Counted from the first letter of the stretch, positions 24,841 to 33,986 are shown. The stretch is 64,000 bases of DNA from Mesorhizobium erdmanii USDA 3471 (GCF_000472705.1 NZ_AXAE01000029.1:1-64000); one strand, 5' to 3'. Notes: generated from the sequence alone by a model not told the origin. Numbers and translations: made by a program.

Positions 24841-25395
24841 TTACTTTTTGAGCGCCAGGCCGACGGCGATGAAGGTCCAGCCCTGGAAGATCAAGTCGAT
24901 CGCCAGGAATAGTCCGAGCACCCACAGGCTGTTGACCGGCCAGCCCATGGCGATGATCAGGCCGGCAAGCACGCTGATGAGACCCGCCGCGACAATCCAG
25001 CCCCAGCCCCTTTCCGGACGGTGACTGTAGCCGACCCAGGCCCGCAGCGCGCCGGAAGCGACGAGCGCAACGGCCAGCAGGAAGGTCAGCACCGCCGAGG
25101 CCAGCAGCGGATTGTCGAAGGCGAAAAATCCGGCGACCGCGTAAAGAAGTCCACTGAGCAGCCAGTAGAAGAAGCGGCCCCAGGTCTTGACGCCGAAAGC
25201 ATGCATGATCTCGATGATGCCGGCCACCAGCATCAGCCAGCCGACGACATAGACGGAAGCCACCGTGGCGATGAACAGATTACCGAAGGCAATGCCGCCG
25301 AGGATCAGCAACAACACGCCAAGGCCGACAAACCATCCCCACTTTGCTCGGGTCTCGCCGATCGCGTTCTTCAGTGTATCGCCGTGCAATGTCAT
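24841..25395 (-). CDS. HdeD-family (DUF308) membrane protein
   Basis: A 184-residue protein with six predicted helices (WGWFVGLGVLLLILGGIAFG, VASVYVVGWLMLVAGIIEIM, FFYWLLSGLLYAVAGFFAF, SAVLTFLLAVALVASGALRA, WIVAAGLISVLAGLIIAMGW, LWVLGLFLAIDLIFQGWTFI). These fit the HdeD/DUF308 repeat family, linked to acid resistance in enterobacteria; the role here is unproven. The start at 25395 has GGAGG seven bases upstream. It is convergent with ribF, with stop codons one base apart. Confidence 0.87.
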   Translation of the reverse strand: MTLHGDTLKNAIGETRAKWGWFVGLGVLLLILGGIAFGNLFIATVASVYVVGWLMLVAGIIEIMHAFGVKTWGRFFYWLLSGLLYAVAGFFAFDNPLLASAVLTFLLAVALVASGALRAWVGYSHRPERGWGWIVAAGLISVLAGLIIAMGWPVNSLWVLGLFLAIDLIFQGWTFIAVGLALKK

Positions 25396-25571
25396 GTCGC
25401 CACCTCCATCGGGGACCGCCAGCATGCAACGAAATTAGCTCCCGTGCCGGTCCCCGTCCAGCCGATGGTGCAGGCGATACGAAGCGGATGTCTCATCCTT
25501 AAATCAAATTTTACCAAAGCCTCGTCAAAGCTGTCACCGAGAGACAGTTGTATCGTGTTAGTGGAGTGGCC

Positions 25572-26384
25572 ATGAGTCCGGTCGGGAAGATTTCTGCAGC
25601 CTTGGCTGCCGTGATGCTGGCGACGTCAGGCGCGGCCGAGGCCGGCGACGGGGCTTTCGGCTGGCTGTCCGGTGACTGGTATCTGACGGTTGGTGCCACT
25701 GGCCTGGTCGCGCCGAATTTCGAGGGCGGCAAGAAATACATGCTGAGCGCCCAGCCCATTATCTCCTTGGGCAAGGCTGGTCCCCAGGCACGCTTCACCT
25801 CCCGCAACGACAACATTTCGTTGGCGCTTGTCGATGATGGCAGTGTGCGTGCCGGCCTGACCGGCAAGTTCCTCTTCACGCGTGACGACAGCAATGCCGA
25901 TGAACTCAAGGGGCTCGATCCGGTCCGCTGGGGTGGCGAGGTCGGCGGCTTCTTTGAATTCTATCCGACCGACTGGCTGCGCGCGCGAGCCGAATTGCGG
26001 CACGGCATCCGTGCCCATAACGGCTTTGTCGCCGATATCGCCGCCGACGCCTTCTATGATGTGACGCCGACTGTCAGAATTTCAGGTGGCCCGCGCGTGT
26101 CCTTCGCCTCGGCCAACTATTTCGACGCCTATTATGGCGTCAATGCGCAGGAAGCGGTGGCCTCGGGCCTGAGCCAATACAGTCCCGGTGGCGGCCTGAA
26201 GTCCGTTGGCCTCGGCGGCGCGGTGACCTGGAAGGTGACCGATCCGATGACCGCCAGCCTGTTCGGCGAATATTCGCGCCTGGAGGGTCCAGCGGCCGAT
26301 TCCAGCCTGGTCAAGGAGCGTGGCGACCGCAATCAGTTCATGGTCGGTGTGTCGACCACCTATCGCTTCGACTTCAAGATGTAG
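25572..26384 (+). CDS. MipA/OmpV-family outer-membrane protein
   Basis: A 270-residue protein. The signal peptide (MSPVGKISAALAAVMLATSG, cleavage near AAEA) is followed by DWYLTVGATGLVAPNFEGG, the family's typical first strand. Alternating hydrophobic strands continue to the terminal STTYRFDFKM, which ends in an aromatic strand as expected of an outer-membrane beta-barrel. MipA/OmpV proteins are scaffold or channel proteins of uncertain function. I chose ATG 25572, after a GTGGAG site; the frame extends to 25548, but that extension would precede the signal peptide. Confidence 0.85.
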   Translation: MSPVGKISAALAAVMLATSGAAEAGDGAFGWLSGDWYLTVGATGLVAPNFEGGKKYMLSAQPIISLGKAGPQARFTSRNDNISLALVDDGSVRAGLTGKFLFTRDDSNADELKGLDPVRWGGEVGGFFEFYPTDWLRARAELRHGIRAHNGFVADIAADAFYDVTPTVRISGGPRVSFASANYFDAYYGVNAQEAVASGLSQYSPGGGLKSVGLGGAVTWKVTDPMTASLFGEYSRLEGPAADSSLVKERGDRNQFMVGVSTTYRFDFKM

Positions 26385-26669
26385 GCGAATCGAACGAGAC
26401 GCTTTATTCCTGCGCCTATCTCCGCTAAAAGCCACGCCATGATGAGCTTTTCGCGCCTTTTCGCGATCGCGATACGAATTACTGGCCCGGTGCTCCGGGT
26501 GGCCTGAGCGCCGCCGGAGCCGCCGGGAGTTTCGCGCTCGCCCCGCGCTTTTCCAGAACATTGACGCATATCGCCCAAAAGTGGGTCCGGTTTGGGAAAC
26601 GATATGCATCAACCCAAAGACTTCAACGCCCGGGCTTTTGTGCCGACGGGCTATGCAGATGGCAGATCA
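26385..26669. other. Leader region of ileS with GC-rich folds and a hairpin repeat
   Basis: This 285-bp stretch holds a palindrome CGCGATCGCG near 26462, a small hairpin CCCGG-tgct-CCGGG near 26486-26499, a possible enclosing GAGCG ... CGCTC stem at about 26507-26546, and then a hairpin repeat copy (26564-26609). No coding frame looks real. The GC-rich part could be an ileS leader or an sRNA, but the pairing is short and not convincing alone. Confidence 0.35.
26564..26609. repeat. Hairpin repeat copy upstream of ileS
   Basis: Outer arms GCATATCG (26566-26573) / CGATATGC (26600-26607) and inner arms CCCAAA / TTTGGG. It is a diverged member of the 49-bp family seen at 6100-6148 and 29663-29767. 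The outer arm changed from ATGTCG/CGACAT to ATATCG/CGATAT, a G-C to A-T pair change on both sides. It ends about 60 bases before the ileS ATG, so it would lie in the ileS leader. Confidence 0.65.
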
Positions 26670-29663
26670 ATGACCGACACTGTTGAAACGATCGACTATT
26701 CGAAGACGCTCTACCTGCCGCAGACGGATTTCCCGATGCGGGCCGGCTTGCCCGAGAAGGAACCGGTGCTGGTCAAGCGCTGGCAGGACATGGACCTCTA
26801 CCGCAAGCTGCGCGAGAGTGCCGCCGGCCGCACGAAATACGTGCTGCATGACGGGCCGCCCTACGCCAATGGCAACATCCATATCGGTCATGCGCTGAAC
26901 AAGATCCTCAAGGATGTCATCACCCGCTCGTTCCAGATGCGCGGCTACGATTCGAACTACGTGCCTGGCTGGGACTGCCACGGCCTGCCGATCGAATGGA
27001 AGATCGAGGAGCAGTACCGCGCCAAGGGCAAGAACAAGGACGAGGTGCCGGTCAACGAGTTCCGCAAGGAGTGCCGCGAGTTCGCCGCGCACTGGATCTC
27101 CGTGCAGGGCGGCGAATTCCAGCGGCTTGGCGTCATCGGCGACTTCAAGAACCCCTATACGACGATGGCCTTCCATGCCGAGTCGCGCATCGCCGGCGAA
27201 TTGCTGAAATTCGCCATGTCGGGCCAGCTCTATCGCGGCTCGAAGCCGGTGATGTGGAGCGTCGTCGAGCGCACCGCGCTGGCCGAGGCCGAGATCGAGT
27301 ACCAGGACTATGAGTCCGACACGATCTGGGTGAAGTTTCCGGTGGCCAATCTCGCTGTCGCCAGCGTCGTGGACGGGCAGCCGGCGGAACTCAACCCGGA
27401 CCTGAGCGGGCGGTCGCTGGATTTGCTGGATGCCCATGTCGTCATCTGGACGACGACGCCGTGGACCATCCCGGGCAACCGTGCCGTCAGCTATTCGCCG
27501 CGTGTCGCCTATGGCCTCTACGAGGTGACGGCGGCCGAGAATGCGTTTGGCCCGCAGCCGGGGGAGAAGCTGATCTTTGCCGACGCCCTGGCCGAGGATA
27601 GCCAGGCCAAGGCCAAGGTCACCTTGAAGCGCCTTCATGGCATCGGCACCGAACAGCTTGGAAATCTTGTGCTTTCGCATCCCTTCAAGGGTCTCGGCGG
27701 CGGTTACGAATTTCCGGTGCCGATGATCGCCGGCGATCACGTGACCGACGATGCCGGTACCGGTTTCGTTCACACCGCCCCCAGCCATGGCCGCGAGGAC
27801 TTCGACGCCTGGATGGACGCGGCACCCGAGCTGCGCGCACGCGGCATCGACACGGTGATTCCCTTCACCGTCGACGATGCCGGCTTCTTCACCAGGGAGG
27901 CGCCGGGCTTCGGTCCCGATCGCGAGGGCGGACCGGCGCGCGTCATCGACGACAACGGCAAGAAGGGCAACGCCAACCAGGCGGTCATCGACGAACTGAT
28001 CAAGCGCAACGCGCTGTTCGCGCGCGGCCGCCTGAAGCACAGCTACCCGCATTCCTGGCGGTCGAAGAAACCGGTGATCTTCCGCAACACGCCGCAATGG
28101 TTCGTCTACATGGACAAGGATCTCGGCGACGGCACGACACTGCGCAGCCGCGCCTTGAAGGCCATCGACGATACCCGTTTCGTACCGGCAGCCGGCCAGA
28201 ACCGCATCCGCGCCATGATCGAGGAGCGGCCGGACTGGGTGCTGTCGCGCCAGCGCGCCTGGGGCGTGCCGATCGCCATCTTCGCGGATGAGGATGGCAA
28301 TGTGCTGAAGGACGAGGCGGTCAACCAGCGCATCAGGGACGCGTTCGAGGAAGAGGGCGCCGACGCCTGGTTCGCCGCCGGCGCCAAGGAGCGTTTCCTC
28401 GGCAATCACGATGCCTCCCGTTGGCGGCAGGTAATGGACATCCTCGATGTCTGGTTCGATTCGGGTTCGACGCACGTCTTCACGCTGGAGGACCGTCCTG
28501 ACCTGAAATGGCCAGCCGACGTCTATCTCGAAGGCTCCGACCAGCATCGCGGCTGGTTCCATTCCTCGCTGCTCGAAAGTTGCGGCACCAGGGGCAGGGC
28601 GCCTTACGACACCGTCGTCACCCATGGCTTCACCATGGACGAGGACGGACGCAAGATGTCGAAGTCGCTCGGCAACACGGTGGTGCCTCAGGACGTCATC
28701 AAGCAGTCGGGCGCCGACATACTGCGCCTGTGGGTGGTGACGACGGATTATTGGGAAGACCAGCGGCTCGGCAAGAACGTGCTGCAGACCAACATCGACG
28801 CCTACCGCAAGCTGCGCAACACCATCCGCTGGATGCTGGGCACGCTCGCCCATGACGATGGTGAGACCGTGCCGCTGGAGGCCATGCCGGAGCTGGAGCG
28901 GCTGATGCTGCACCGGCTGGCTGAACTGGATGAAGTCGTGCGCTCTGGCTACGACGCCTTCGAGTTCAAGCGCATCACCCGCACGCTCATCGATTTCATG
29001 GTGGTCGAGCTGTCGGCCTTCTATTTCGACATCCGCAAGGACGCGCTTTACTGCGATGCGCCGTCGAGCGTGAAGCGCAAGGCCTCGGTGCAGGTGGTTC
29101 GTCATCTCTTCGATTGCCTGGTGAAATGGCTGGCGCCGATGCTGCCCTTCACCATGGAAGAGGCTTGGCTCGACCGGCATCCCGATGCCGTATCCGTGCA
29201 TCTCGACCAGTTCCCGGAAATCCCGGCGGATTGGAAGAATGAGGCGCTGGCGGAGAAATGGCGCAAGGTCAGGCAGGTGCGCCGCGTCGTCACCGGCGCG
29301 CTCGAGATCGCGCGCGCCCAGAAGGTGATCGGCTCCTCGCTGGAGGCAGTGCCGGTCGTCACCATCAACGATGCAACGCTCGAGGCGGCGATAGCGGATG
29401 TCGACATGGCCGAGATGGCGATCACCAGCGATCTCGTCATTGCCCATGGCCCAATCGGTGATCAAGCGCCGGCAGCTGCTTTCACACTCGACGACGTCAA
29501 GGGCGTCGCCGTGGTGGTCGAGAAGGCAGAGGAGCGCGGCCTGGTCAAATGCGCGCGTTCCTGGCGCTACACGGCCGATGTCGGGCAGGATCCTGCGTTT
29601 CCCGATGTCTCGGCGCGCGATGCCGCAGTGTTGCACGAATTGAAGGCGCTCGGCCGGCTCTGA
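26670..29663 (+). CDS. ileS: Isoleucyl-tRNA synthetase
   Basis: A 997-residue class I aminoacyl-tRNA synthetase charging tRNA-Ile. HIGH motif in [16 protein letters not shown] (near residue 70), editing domain with [37 protein letters not shown], and KMSKS in [13 protein letters not shown] (near 660). The C-terminal anticodon-binding part is present, but there is no obvious terminal zinc-finger cysteine cluster. I chose ATG 26670 ([17 protein letters not shown]); an in-frame extension to 26592 runs into the hairpin repeat. The stop TGA overlaps the first base of another hairpin repeat. Confidence 0.97.
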   Translation: MTDTVETIDYSKTLYLPQTDFPMRAGLPEKEPVLVKRWQDMDLYRKLRESAAGRTKYVLHDGPPYANGNIHIGHALNKILKDVITRSFQMRGYDSNYVPGWDCHGLPIEWKIEEQYRAKGKNKDEVPVNEFRKECREFAAHWISVQGGEFQRLGVIGDFKNPYTTMAFHAESRIAGELLKFAMSGQLYRGSKPVMWSVVERTALAEAEIEYQDYESDTIWVKFPVANLAVASVVDGQPAELNPDLSGRSLDLLDAHVVIWTTTPWTIPGNRAVSYSPRVAYGLYEVTAAENAFGPQPGEKLIFADALAEDSQAKAKVTLKRLHGIGTEQLGNLVLSHPFKGLGGGYEFPVPMIAGDHVTDDAGTGFVHTAPSHGREDFDAWMDAAPELRARGIDTVIPFTVDDAGFFTREAPGFGPDREGGPARVIDDNGKKGNANQAVIDELIKRNALFARGRLKHSYPHSWRSKKPVIFRNTPQWFVYMDKDLGDGTTLRSRALKAIDDTRFVPAAGQNRIRAMIEERPDWVLSRQRAWGVPIAIFADEDGNVLKDEAVNQRIRDAFEEEGADAWFAAGAKERFLGNHDASRWRQVMDILDVWFDSGSTHVFTLEDRPDLKWPADVYLEGSDQHRGWFHSSLLESCGTRGRAPYDTVVTHGFTMDEDGRKMSKSLGNTVVPQDVIKQSGADILRLWVVTTDYWEDQRLGKNVLQTNIDAYRKLRNTIRWMLGTLAHDDGETVPLEAMPELERLMLHRLAELDEVVRSGYDAFEFKRITRTLIDFMVVELSAFYFDIRKDALYCDAPSSVKRKASVQVVRHLFDCLVKWLAPMLPFTMEEAWLDRHPDAVSVHLDQFPEIPADWKNEALAEKWRKVRQVRRVVTGALEIARAQKVIGSSLEAVPVVTINDATLEAAIADVDMAEMAITSDLVIAHGPIGDQAPAAAFTLDDVKGVAVVVEKAEERGLVKCARSWRYTADVGQDPAFPDVSARDAAVLHELKALGRL

Positions 29664-29767
29664 TGCATGTCGCCCAAAAGTGTACAGCGGTCTTGGGACA
29701 ACGACATGCATCCACCAAGTGCATGTCGCCCAAAAGTGTACAGCGGTTTTGGGACAACGACATGCAT
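29663..29767. repeat. Two tandem 49-bp hairpin repeats after ileS
   Basis: Copies at 29663-29711 and 29719-29767 differ at only two positions. Each has outer arms ATGCATGTCG/CGACATGCAT (first base G in copy 2), inner arms CCCAAAA/TTTTGGG (one mismatch in copy 1), an 11-base loop and an ACAA bulge. Copy 1 begins on the last base of the ileS stop codon. They may act as a 3' mRNA end or stabiliser, but no T-run follows. Confidence 0.8.
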
Positions 29768-29964
29768 CTGATCAATAGTGCACAAATGCCACGCCGGGCG
29801 GGCGAAAACCGCCCGTGCGTTGCCCTTAACGAGTGGTTGAGGTAAACACGCGAAACTCCGGAAGACAAATTGTCGCCGGATTTCCGTCGCAAGTGCTTGG
29901 ACGATGGGGGCCGGTCACAGGACCGGCGGCGATCGAGAGGCTGTCTAGAGTGGGACTTTTTGGC
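29768..29964. other. Intergenic region with two GC-rich hairpins
   Basis: Between the tandem repeats and the lipoprotein gene: hairpin CGGGCGG/CCGCCCG (29795-29801 and 29809-29815) and hairpin GCCGGTC-acag-GACCGGC (29910-29927), both perfect. The first may end ileS transcription; the second lies in the leader of the lipoprotein gene. The A/T-richer stretch at about 29830-29875 may hold the promoter. No gene seen. Confidence 0.4.
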
Positions 29965-30642
29965 ATGACCGAGAGATATAATGCGCGCCTTGCGCTGCTG
30001 GCGCCGCTTGTCGCATCGGGCCTGGCTTTGTCCGGCTGCATGGGTTCGCCGACCTACGGCACCGACAAGACGGCTGCCGAACAGCTGGCCGGCGATCTCA
30101 CCGGCGCCGTTTCCTTCGCGCCGAAGCGCAAGGACCCGATCGACTACAAGCCGCGCCCCACCTTGGTGAAGCCCGCTCCCGGACAGAAGGAAGCGCTGCC
30201 TGCACCGCAGGACAGCATCCAGTCGGCAAGCGCCGAGTGGCCCGAATCGCCCGAGCAGCGCCGTGCGCGGCTGCGCGCCGACGCCACGGCCCACCAGAAC
30301 GATCCGAGCTATCAGGCCGAGATCGTCGACGACGTGCAGACCGATCCGGCCTCAGTCAAGAAGGCAATGGCGGACTCAGGCTCCAGCCATCCGCCGGCAT
30401 GGTCGCCCGCGGACTCCGACAAGGGCCGTGCCGCCGAAATTCAGCGTCGTCTTGCGGCCAGCAAACAGGGCGACCCCAACACCCGCAAATATCTGAGCGA
30501 GCCACCGTTGGCCTACCGTGTCGCGTCCGACACGGCGCCGCAAAACGAACTCGGCGAGGATGAGTACAAGAAGGAACGCCGCCTGAAGAAAGAGGCGGAG
30601 GGCAAGAAGGGCGGCTGGTTCGACTGGTTGCCGTCGCTGTAA
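29965..30642 (+). CDS. Hypothetical lipoprotein, proline/lysine-rich
   Basis: A 225-residue protein with a short basic N-terminus, a hydrophobic core and lipobox ALSGC (MTERYNARLALLAPLVASGL start), so probably a lipoprotein. The mature part is hydrophilic and low in structure: PKRKDPIDYKPRPTLVKPAP, SPEQRRARLRADATAHQND, and a lysine/glutamate-rich end finishing GGWFDWLPSL. No domain is recognised; such lipoproteins downstream of ileS are common in Hyphomicrobiales genomes, from memory. An in-frame GTG at 29950 is an alternative start; longer extensions to 29833 lack signal-peptide logic. Confidence 0.7.
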   Translation: MTERYNARLALLAPLVASGLALSGCMGSPTYGTDKTAAEQLAGDLTGAVSFAPKRKDPIDYKPRPTLVKPAPGQKEALPAPQDSIQSASAEWPESPEQRRARLRADATAHQNDPSYQAEIVDDVQTDPASVKKAMADSGSSHPPAWSPADSDKGRAAEIQRRLAASKQGDPNTRKYLSEPPLAYRVASDTAPQNELGEDEYKKERRLKKEAEGKKGGWFDWLPSL

Positions 30643-30681
30643 GAACGACGACGCGGCCCTTTTCCGGCTGGATGGCGTGGT

Positions 30682-31131
30682 TCAGTCGCGACGTTCCCTG
30701 AAAAACTCCTTAAGCAGCAGGGCCGCTTCGGTCTCGCCCATGCCCGGATAGATATCGGGCGCATGGTGGCATGTCGGCGAGGCAAAGAAGCGTGCGCCAT
30801 TGACCACCGCACCGCCCTTTTCGTCTGCGGCGCCGAAATAGAGCCGGCGCAGCCTGGCGAAGGAAATGGCTCCGGCGCACATGGCGCACGGCTCCAGCGT
30901 CACATAGAGATCGTGGCCGGTCAGCCGCTCGCTCGAGAGTTTCCCGCAGGCTTCGCGGATAACCAGCATTTCCGCGTGCGCCGTTGGGTCGGCAAGTTCG
31001 CGCGTGCGGTTGCCGGCTTTTGCAACCACTGTGTTGCCGGTGGCGATGACGGCGCCGACCGGCACTTCGCCCCGCAAGGCTGCCGCTTCGGCCTCCCTCA
31101 GCGCCAGTGCCATGAAATCAGGCCGCTTCAC
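30682..31131 (-). CDS. tadA: tRNA-specific adenosine deaminase
   Basis: A 149-residue zinc deaminase converting A34 to inosine in tRNA-Arg(ACG). The catalytic HAE motif is in PTAHAEMLVIREA and the zinc cysteines in TLEPCAMCAGAISFARL; the opening MALALREAEAAALRGEVPVG is typical. I propose GTG 31131, which gives the usual length; ATG 31113 is the alternative. A strong GAGGAG lies at 31157-31152 (minus strand) but faces ATG 31148 in another frame. That frame runs only six codons (MGMESA) and stops in a GTGA overlap with GTG 31131, so tadA may be translated by reinitiation. Confidence 0.93.
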   Translation of the reverse strand: MKRPDFMALALREAEAAALRGEVPVGAVIATGNTVVAKAGNRTRELADPTAHAEMLVIREACGKLSSERLTGHDLYVTLEPCAMCAGAISFARLRRLYFGAADEKGGAVVNGARFFASPTCHHAPDIYPGMGETEAALLLKEFFRERRD

Positions 31132-31245
31132 GCGGATTCCATTCCCATTATCTCCTCGCCCCTCCAGGTTTTCGGTCTTCGTTTGTCTTTCCAGAAAAAC
31201 CGGCAGCCACTTTTCCCTGACAAACGCCGATGATCCTGTTATTGA

Positions 31246-31293
31246 GCGCATCAACCCGAAAATCGGACTCGATTTTCGGAAAAGATCATGCGC
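31246..31293. repeat. GCGCAT-type hairpin repeat upstream of the pseudouridine synthase
   Basis: Ends GCGCAT (31246-31251) / ATGCGC (31288-31293) enclose arms CCGAAAATC / GATTTTCGG. The layout parallels the 49-bp ATGCAT family, but the sequence is a different subfamily of rhizobial intergenic hairpins. It lies between the divergent tadA and pseudouridine synthase genes, in the leader of the latter. Confidence 0.65.
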
Positions 31294-31372
31294 CAAATCA
31301 AAGTGCACCAGCGTTCGTTGCGCGCCCGAAAGGTTGCGCCACGCTGTAGCAGCGCAAACGGACAAAGGCCAC

Positions 31373-33418
31373 ATGGACGACACCGACAAGAAATCTCCGC
31401 GCCAAAAAGGCCCGGGCAAGACACCTGCGGCTCCGCGAGGCGACAGAAGCGGCAAGCCATCCTTCGGCGCGAAGAAGCCTTACGCGCCGCGCGGCGATCG
31501 GCCAATGGCCGCCGAGGGTGAGCACCCGAAGCGCGACTTCAAGGGCGGCGACAAGCCGTTCGGCAAGGGGCCACGCCCCGCGGGCAAACCGTATGAGAAG
31601 CGCGAAGGACCGCGCAAGCCCTATGCGCCGCGTGGCGACCGCCCGATGGTGGCCGAAGGCGAGCGCAAGCCGTATGAGAACCGCGAAGGACCGCGCAAGC
31701 CCTACGCGCCGCGTGGCGACCGCCCGATGGCGGCCGAAGGCGAACGCAAGCCGTATGAAAAGCGCGAAGGGCCGCGCAAGCCCTACGCGCCGCGTGGCGA
31801 CCGTCCAATGGCGGCCGAAGGCGAGCGCAAGCCCTATGAGAAGCGCGAAGGACCGCGCAAGCCCTACGCTCCACGCGGCGACCGTCCAGTAGCCGCTTCG
31901 GCGGAAGGAGGCGAAAAGCGCTTCGACCGTCCCAAGCGTGACTTCGGCGACCGTCCCAAGCGCGACTTCGCGGATCGCCCCAAGCGTGACTTTGGCGATC
32001 GGGCGCAAGGGGCGGGCGGCTTCAAGCCGCGCCCACGGCCCGCCGAAGCCACGGAAGAGGCCGGCGAACGTATCGCCAAGCGGCTGGCACGTGCCGGCCT
32101 TGCCTCGCGCCGCGACGCCGAGGAACTGATCGCGGCCGGCCGCGTCAAGGTCAATGGTCGCGCTCTGACTTCGCCTGCGTTCAATGTCATGCCTGGCGAC
32201 ATCATCCATCTCGACGGCATGGAGATCCCACCGATCGAACGCACGCGCCTGTTCCTGTTCCACAAGCCTGCCGGCGTCGTCACCACCAATCGCGATCCCG
32301 AGGGCCGCAAGACCGTGTTCGACGTGCTGCCGGCCGAATTGCCGCGGCTTATGACCATTGGCCGGCTCGATATCAACACCGAAGGCCTGCTGCTGCTCAC
32401 CAATGATGGTGGCCTGTCGCGCGTGCTCGAACTGCCGGCCACCGGCTGGCTGCGCCGCTACCGCGTGCGCGTCCACGGCAAGGTCGAGGAAAGCGCGCTT
32501 GCCGGCCTGCGCGAAGGCATTGCCGTCGATGGTGTCTTCTATGGTGCGATCGAGGCGAGCCTCGATCGCGAGCAGGGTTCAAATGCCTGGCTGACGCTCG
32601 GCCTGCGCGAAGGGAAGAACCGCGAGGTCAGAAACATTCTCGGCGCGCTCGGCCTCGACGTGACGCGGCTGATCCGCATCTCCTACGGTCCCTTCCAGCT
32701 CGAGGATCTTCCTGAGGGCCATGTGCTGGAGATCAAGGGCCGCGTGTTGCGCGACCAGCTTGGCGAGCGCCTGGTCGAGGAATCCGGCGCCAATTTCGAC
32801 GCCGAGATAACAAAGCCGTTTTCCAACAAGCCGGTACGGCGCACCGAAGTTCGCGAGCCGGAGCCAGAGCGGCCGAAATTCACCCGCGACGGCGAGCGCC
32901 GGCCGATCGGCGAGGGTGGACTGATCAAGAACCGCAAGCGCCGCGAAGGCAGCCGCGACGAGGCGCTTGGCAAACTGTCGACCAGTCCCGACAGGGGCGA
33001 GAGGCCGGAAAAGAGCTTCGGCGAACGCGGCCCCAGGCCCGAACGCGGCGCATTTGGCGACAAGCCACGTAGCGGCTTTGGCGACAAACCGCGCGGTGGC
33101 TTCGGCGACAAGCCGCGTGGCGGTTTCGGCGGCAAGAAATCCGAACGCGAGCAGCGGCCGATCGAGCCGCCCGGCCAGCGCAAGGCCAATGTCTGGATGG
33201 CGCCCGGTGCCAGGCCGATCGGCAAGGGCAGGGCGGAAGCCGACGCCGCCAAGGCGGCGGACGCCAAGGCGCGCAAGGCCGCGTTCAAGCCGTCTTATGG
33301 CAAGCCCGGCGGCAAACCGGACGGCGCAAAGCCGTTCGGCAAGCCGCGTGGCGAGCGCCCCGGCGGCGCTGGCGGTGAACGGCCGCGCGGCGGCCCCAAG
33401 GGGCCTCGGACAAGATGA
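31373..33418 (+). CDS. 23S rRNA-type pseudouridine synthase (RsuA/RluB family) with long repeat-rich tails
   Basis: A 681-residue protein, more than twice the usual family length. The core is ordinary: S4 domain (ERIAKRLARAGLASRRDAEE, about 230-280) and catalytic GRLDINTEGLLLLTNDGG (about 328-345, Asp of GRLD), then FHKPAGVV and GKNREVRNILGALGLDVTRL. Residues 1-225 are basic and repetitive: about four copies of a 27-residue unit (KPYEKREGPRKPYAPRGDRP...) and three of PKRDFGDR. Residues 470-681 are again basic, with GDKPRGGF units. The tails are probably disordered RNA-binding regions. ATG 31373 was chosen because earlier in-frame codons overlap the divergent tadA. The exact rRNA site (RluB-like U2605 or other) is not certain. 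Confidence 0.88.
   Translation: MDDTDKKSPRQKGPGKTPAAPRGDRSGKPSFGAKKPYAPRGDRPMAAEGEHPKRDFKGGDKPFGKGPRPAGKPYEKREGPRKPYAPRGDRPMVAEGERKPYENREGPRKPYAPRGDRPMAAEGERKPYEKREGPRKPYAPRGDRPMAAEGERKPYEKREGPRKPYAPRGDRPVAASAEGGEKRFDRPKRDFGDRPKRDFADRPKRDFGDRAQGAGGFKPRPRPAEATEEAGERIAKRLARAGLASRRDAEELIAAGRVKVNGRALTSPAFNVMPGDIIHLDGMEIPPIERTRLFLFHKPAGVVTTNRDPEGRKTVFDVLPAELPRLMTIGRLDINTEGLLLLTNDGGLSRVLELPATGWLRRYRVRVHGKVEESALAGLREGIAVDGVFYGAIEASLDREQGSNAWLTLGLREGKNREVRNILGALGLDVTRLIRISYGPFQLEDLPEGHVLEIKGRVLRDQLGERLVEESGANFDAEITKPFSNKPVRRTEVREPEPERPKFTRDGERRPIGEGGLIKNRKRREGSRDEALGKLSTSPDRGERPEKSFGERGPRPERGAFGDKPRSGFGDKPRGGFGDKPRGGFGGKKSEREQRPIEPPGQRKANVWMAPGARPIGKGRAEADAAKAADAKARKAAFKPSYGKPGGKPDGAKPFGKPRGERPGGAGGERPRGGPKGPRTR
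31586..31909 (+). repeat. 81-bp coding tandem repeats (about 4 units)
   Basis: Units begin near 31586, 31667, 31748 and 31829, each coding for 27 residues starting KPYE(K/N)REGPRKPYAPRGDR. The DNA units are nearly identical with scattered synonymous changes; the fourth decays after 31895. A partial unit (KKPYAPRGDRP) precedes the array near 31470. The array is in frame, so copy-number changes would alter tail length without breaking the protein. Confidence 0.85.
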
Positions 33419-33431
33419 GGCCGGGGACAAG

Positions 33432-33986
33432 ATGAGAATCGTTGGCGGTGAGTTTCGCGGGCGTCCGCTGGCGACGCCCCGCAGCAGCGCCATCCGTCCG
33501 ACGACCGACCGCACCCGCGAGGCCGTCTTCAACGTGCTGGCGCATCGCTTCGCCGAACAGCTGGACGGCGCGCGCGTGCTCGACCTGTTTGCCGGCACAG
33601 GCGCGCTTGGTCTGGAAGCGCTGTCGCGCGGCGCCTCCTATGGTGTCTTCATCGAGGAATCGGCCGAAGGCCGCGGCTTGATCCGCGACAATGTCGAGGC
33701 CTTCGGTCTGACCGGCCGCACCAAGATCTTTCGCCGTGACGCGACCGGCCTTGGCGAGGCGGGCACGCTGGCACCGTTCGGCCTCGTCTTCGCCGACCCG
33801 CCCTATGGCAAGGGCCTGGGTGAACGCGCCTTGCAGTCGGCTAAGGCCGGCGGCTGGCTGCGCCCTGGCGCGCTGTGCGTGGTCGAGGAGGCGGCGGCGG
33901 CGCCCTTCGAGCCAGGTCCAGGCTTTGCCGTGCTGGATGAGCGCAACTATGGCGAAACCATCATTCGCTTCATCGAGGCCGCCTGA
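33432..33986 (+). CDS. rsmD: 16S rRNA (guanine(966)-N(2))-methyltransferase
   Basis: A 184-residue SAM-dependent methyltransferase acting on G966 of 16S rRNA. It opens MRIVGGEFRGRPL and continues IRPTTDRTREAVFNVL. The SAM-binding motif is VLDLFAGTGALGLEALSRGA and the catalytic motif DPPYGKGL, the family's (D/N)PPY. The end GETIIRFIEAA is normal. It follows the pseudouridine synthase by 13 bases, probably cotranscribed as an rRNA-modification pair. Confidence 0.94.
   Translation: MRIVGGEFRGRPLATPRSSAIRPTTDRTREAVFNVLAHRFAEQLDGARVLDLFAGTGALGLEALSRGASYGVFIEESAEGRGLIRDNVEAFGLTGRTKIFRRDATGLGEAGTLAPFGLVFADPPYGKGLGERALQSAKAGGWLRPGALCVVEEAAAAPFEPGPGFAVLDERNYGETIIRFIEAA

Noticed and set aside
26667-29711. 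A very long open frame on the minus strand, antisense to ileS
   Set aside because: Its translation has no domain, is rich in R/H/D/G typical of a high-G+C shadow, and ileS on the plus strand is unmistakable. The same applies to long antisense frames over the ABC ATPase/permease, MttB and SBP_bac_5 genes.
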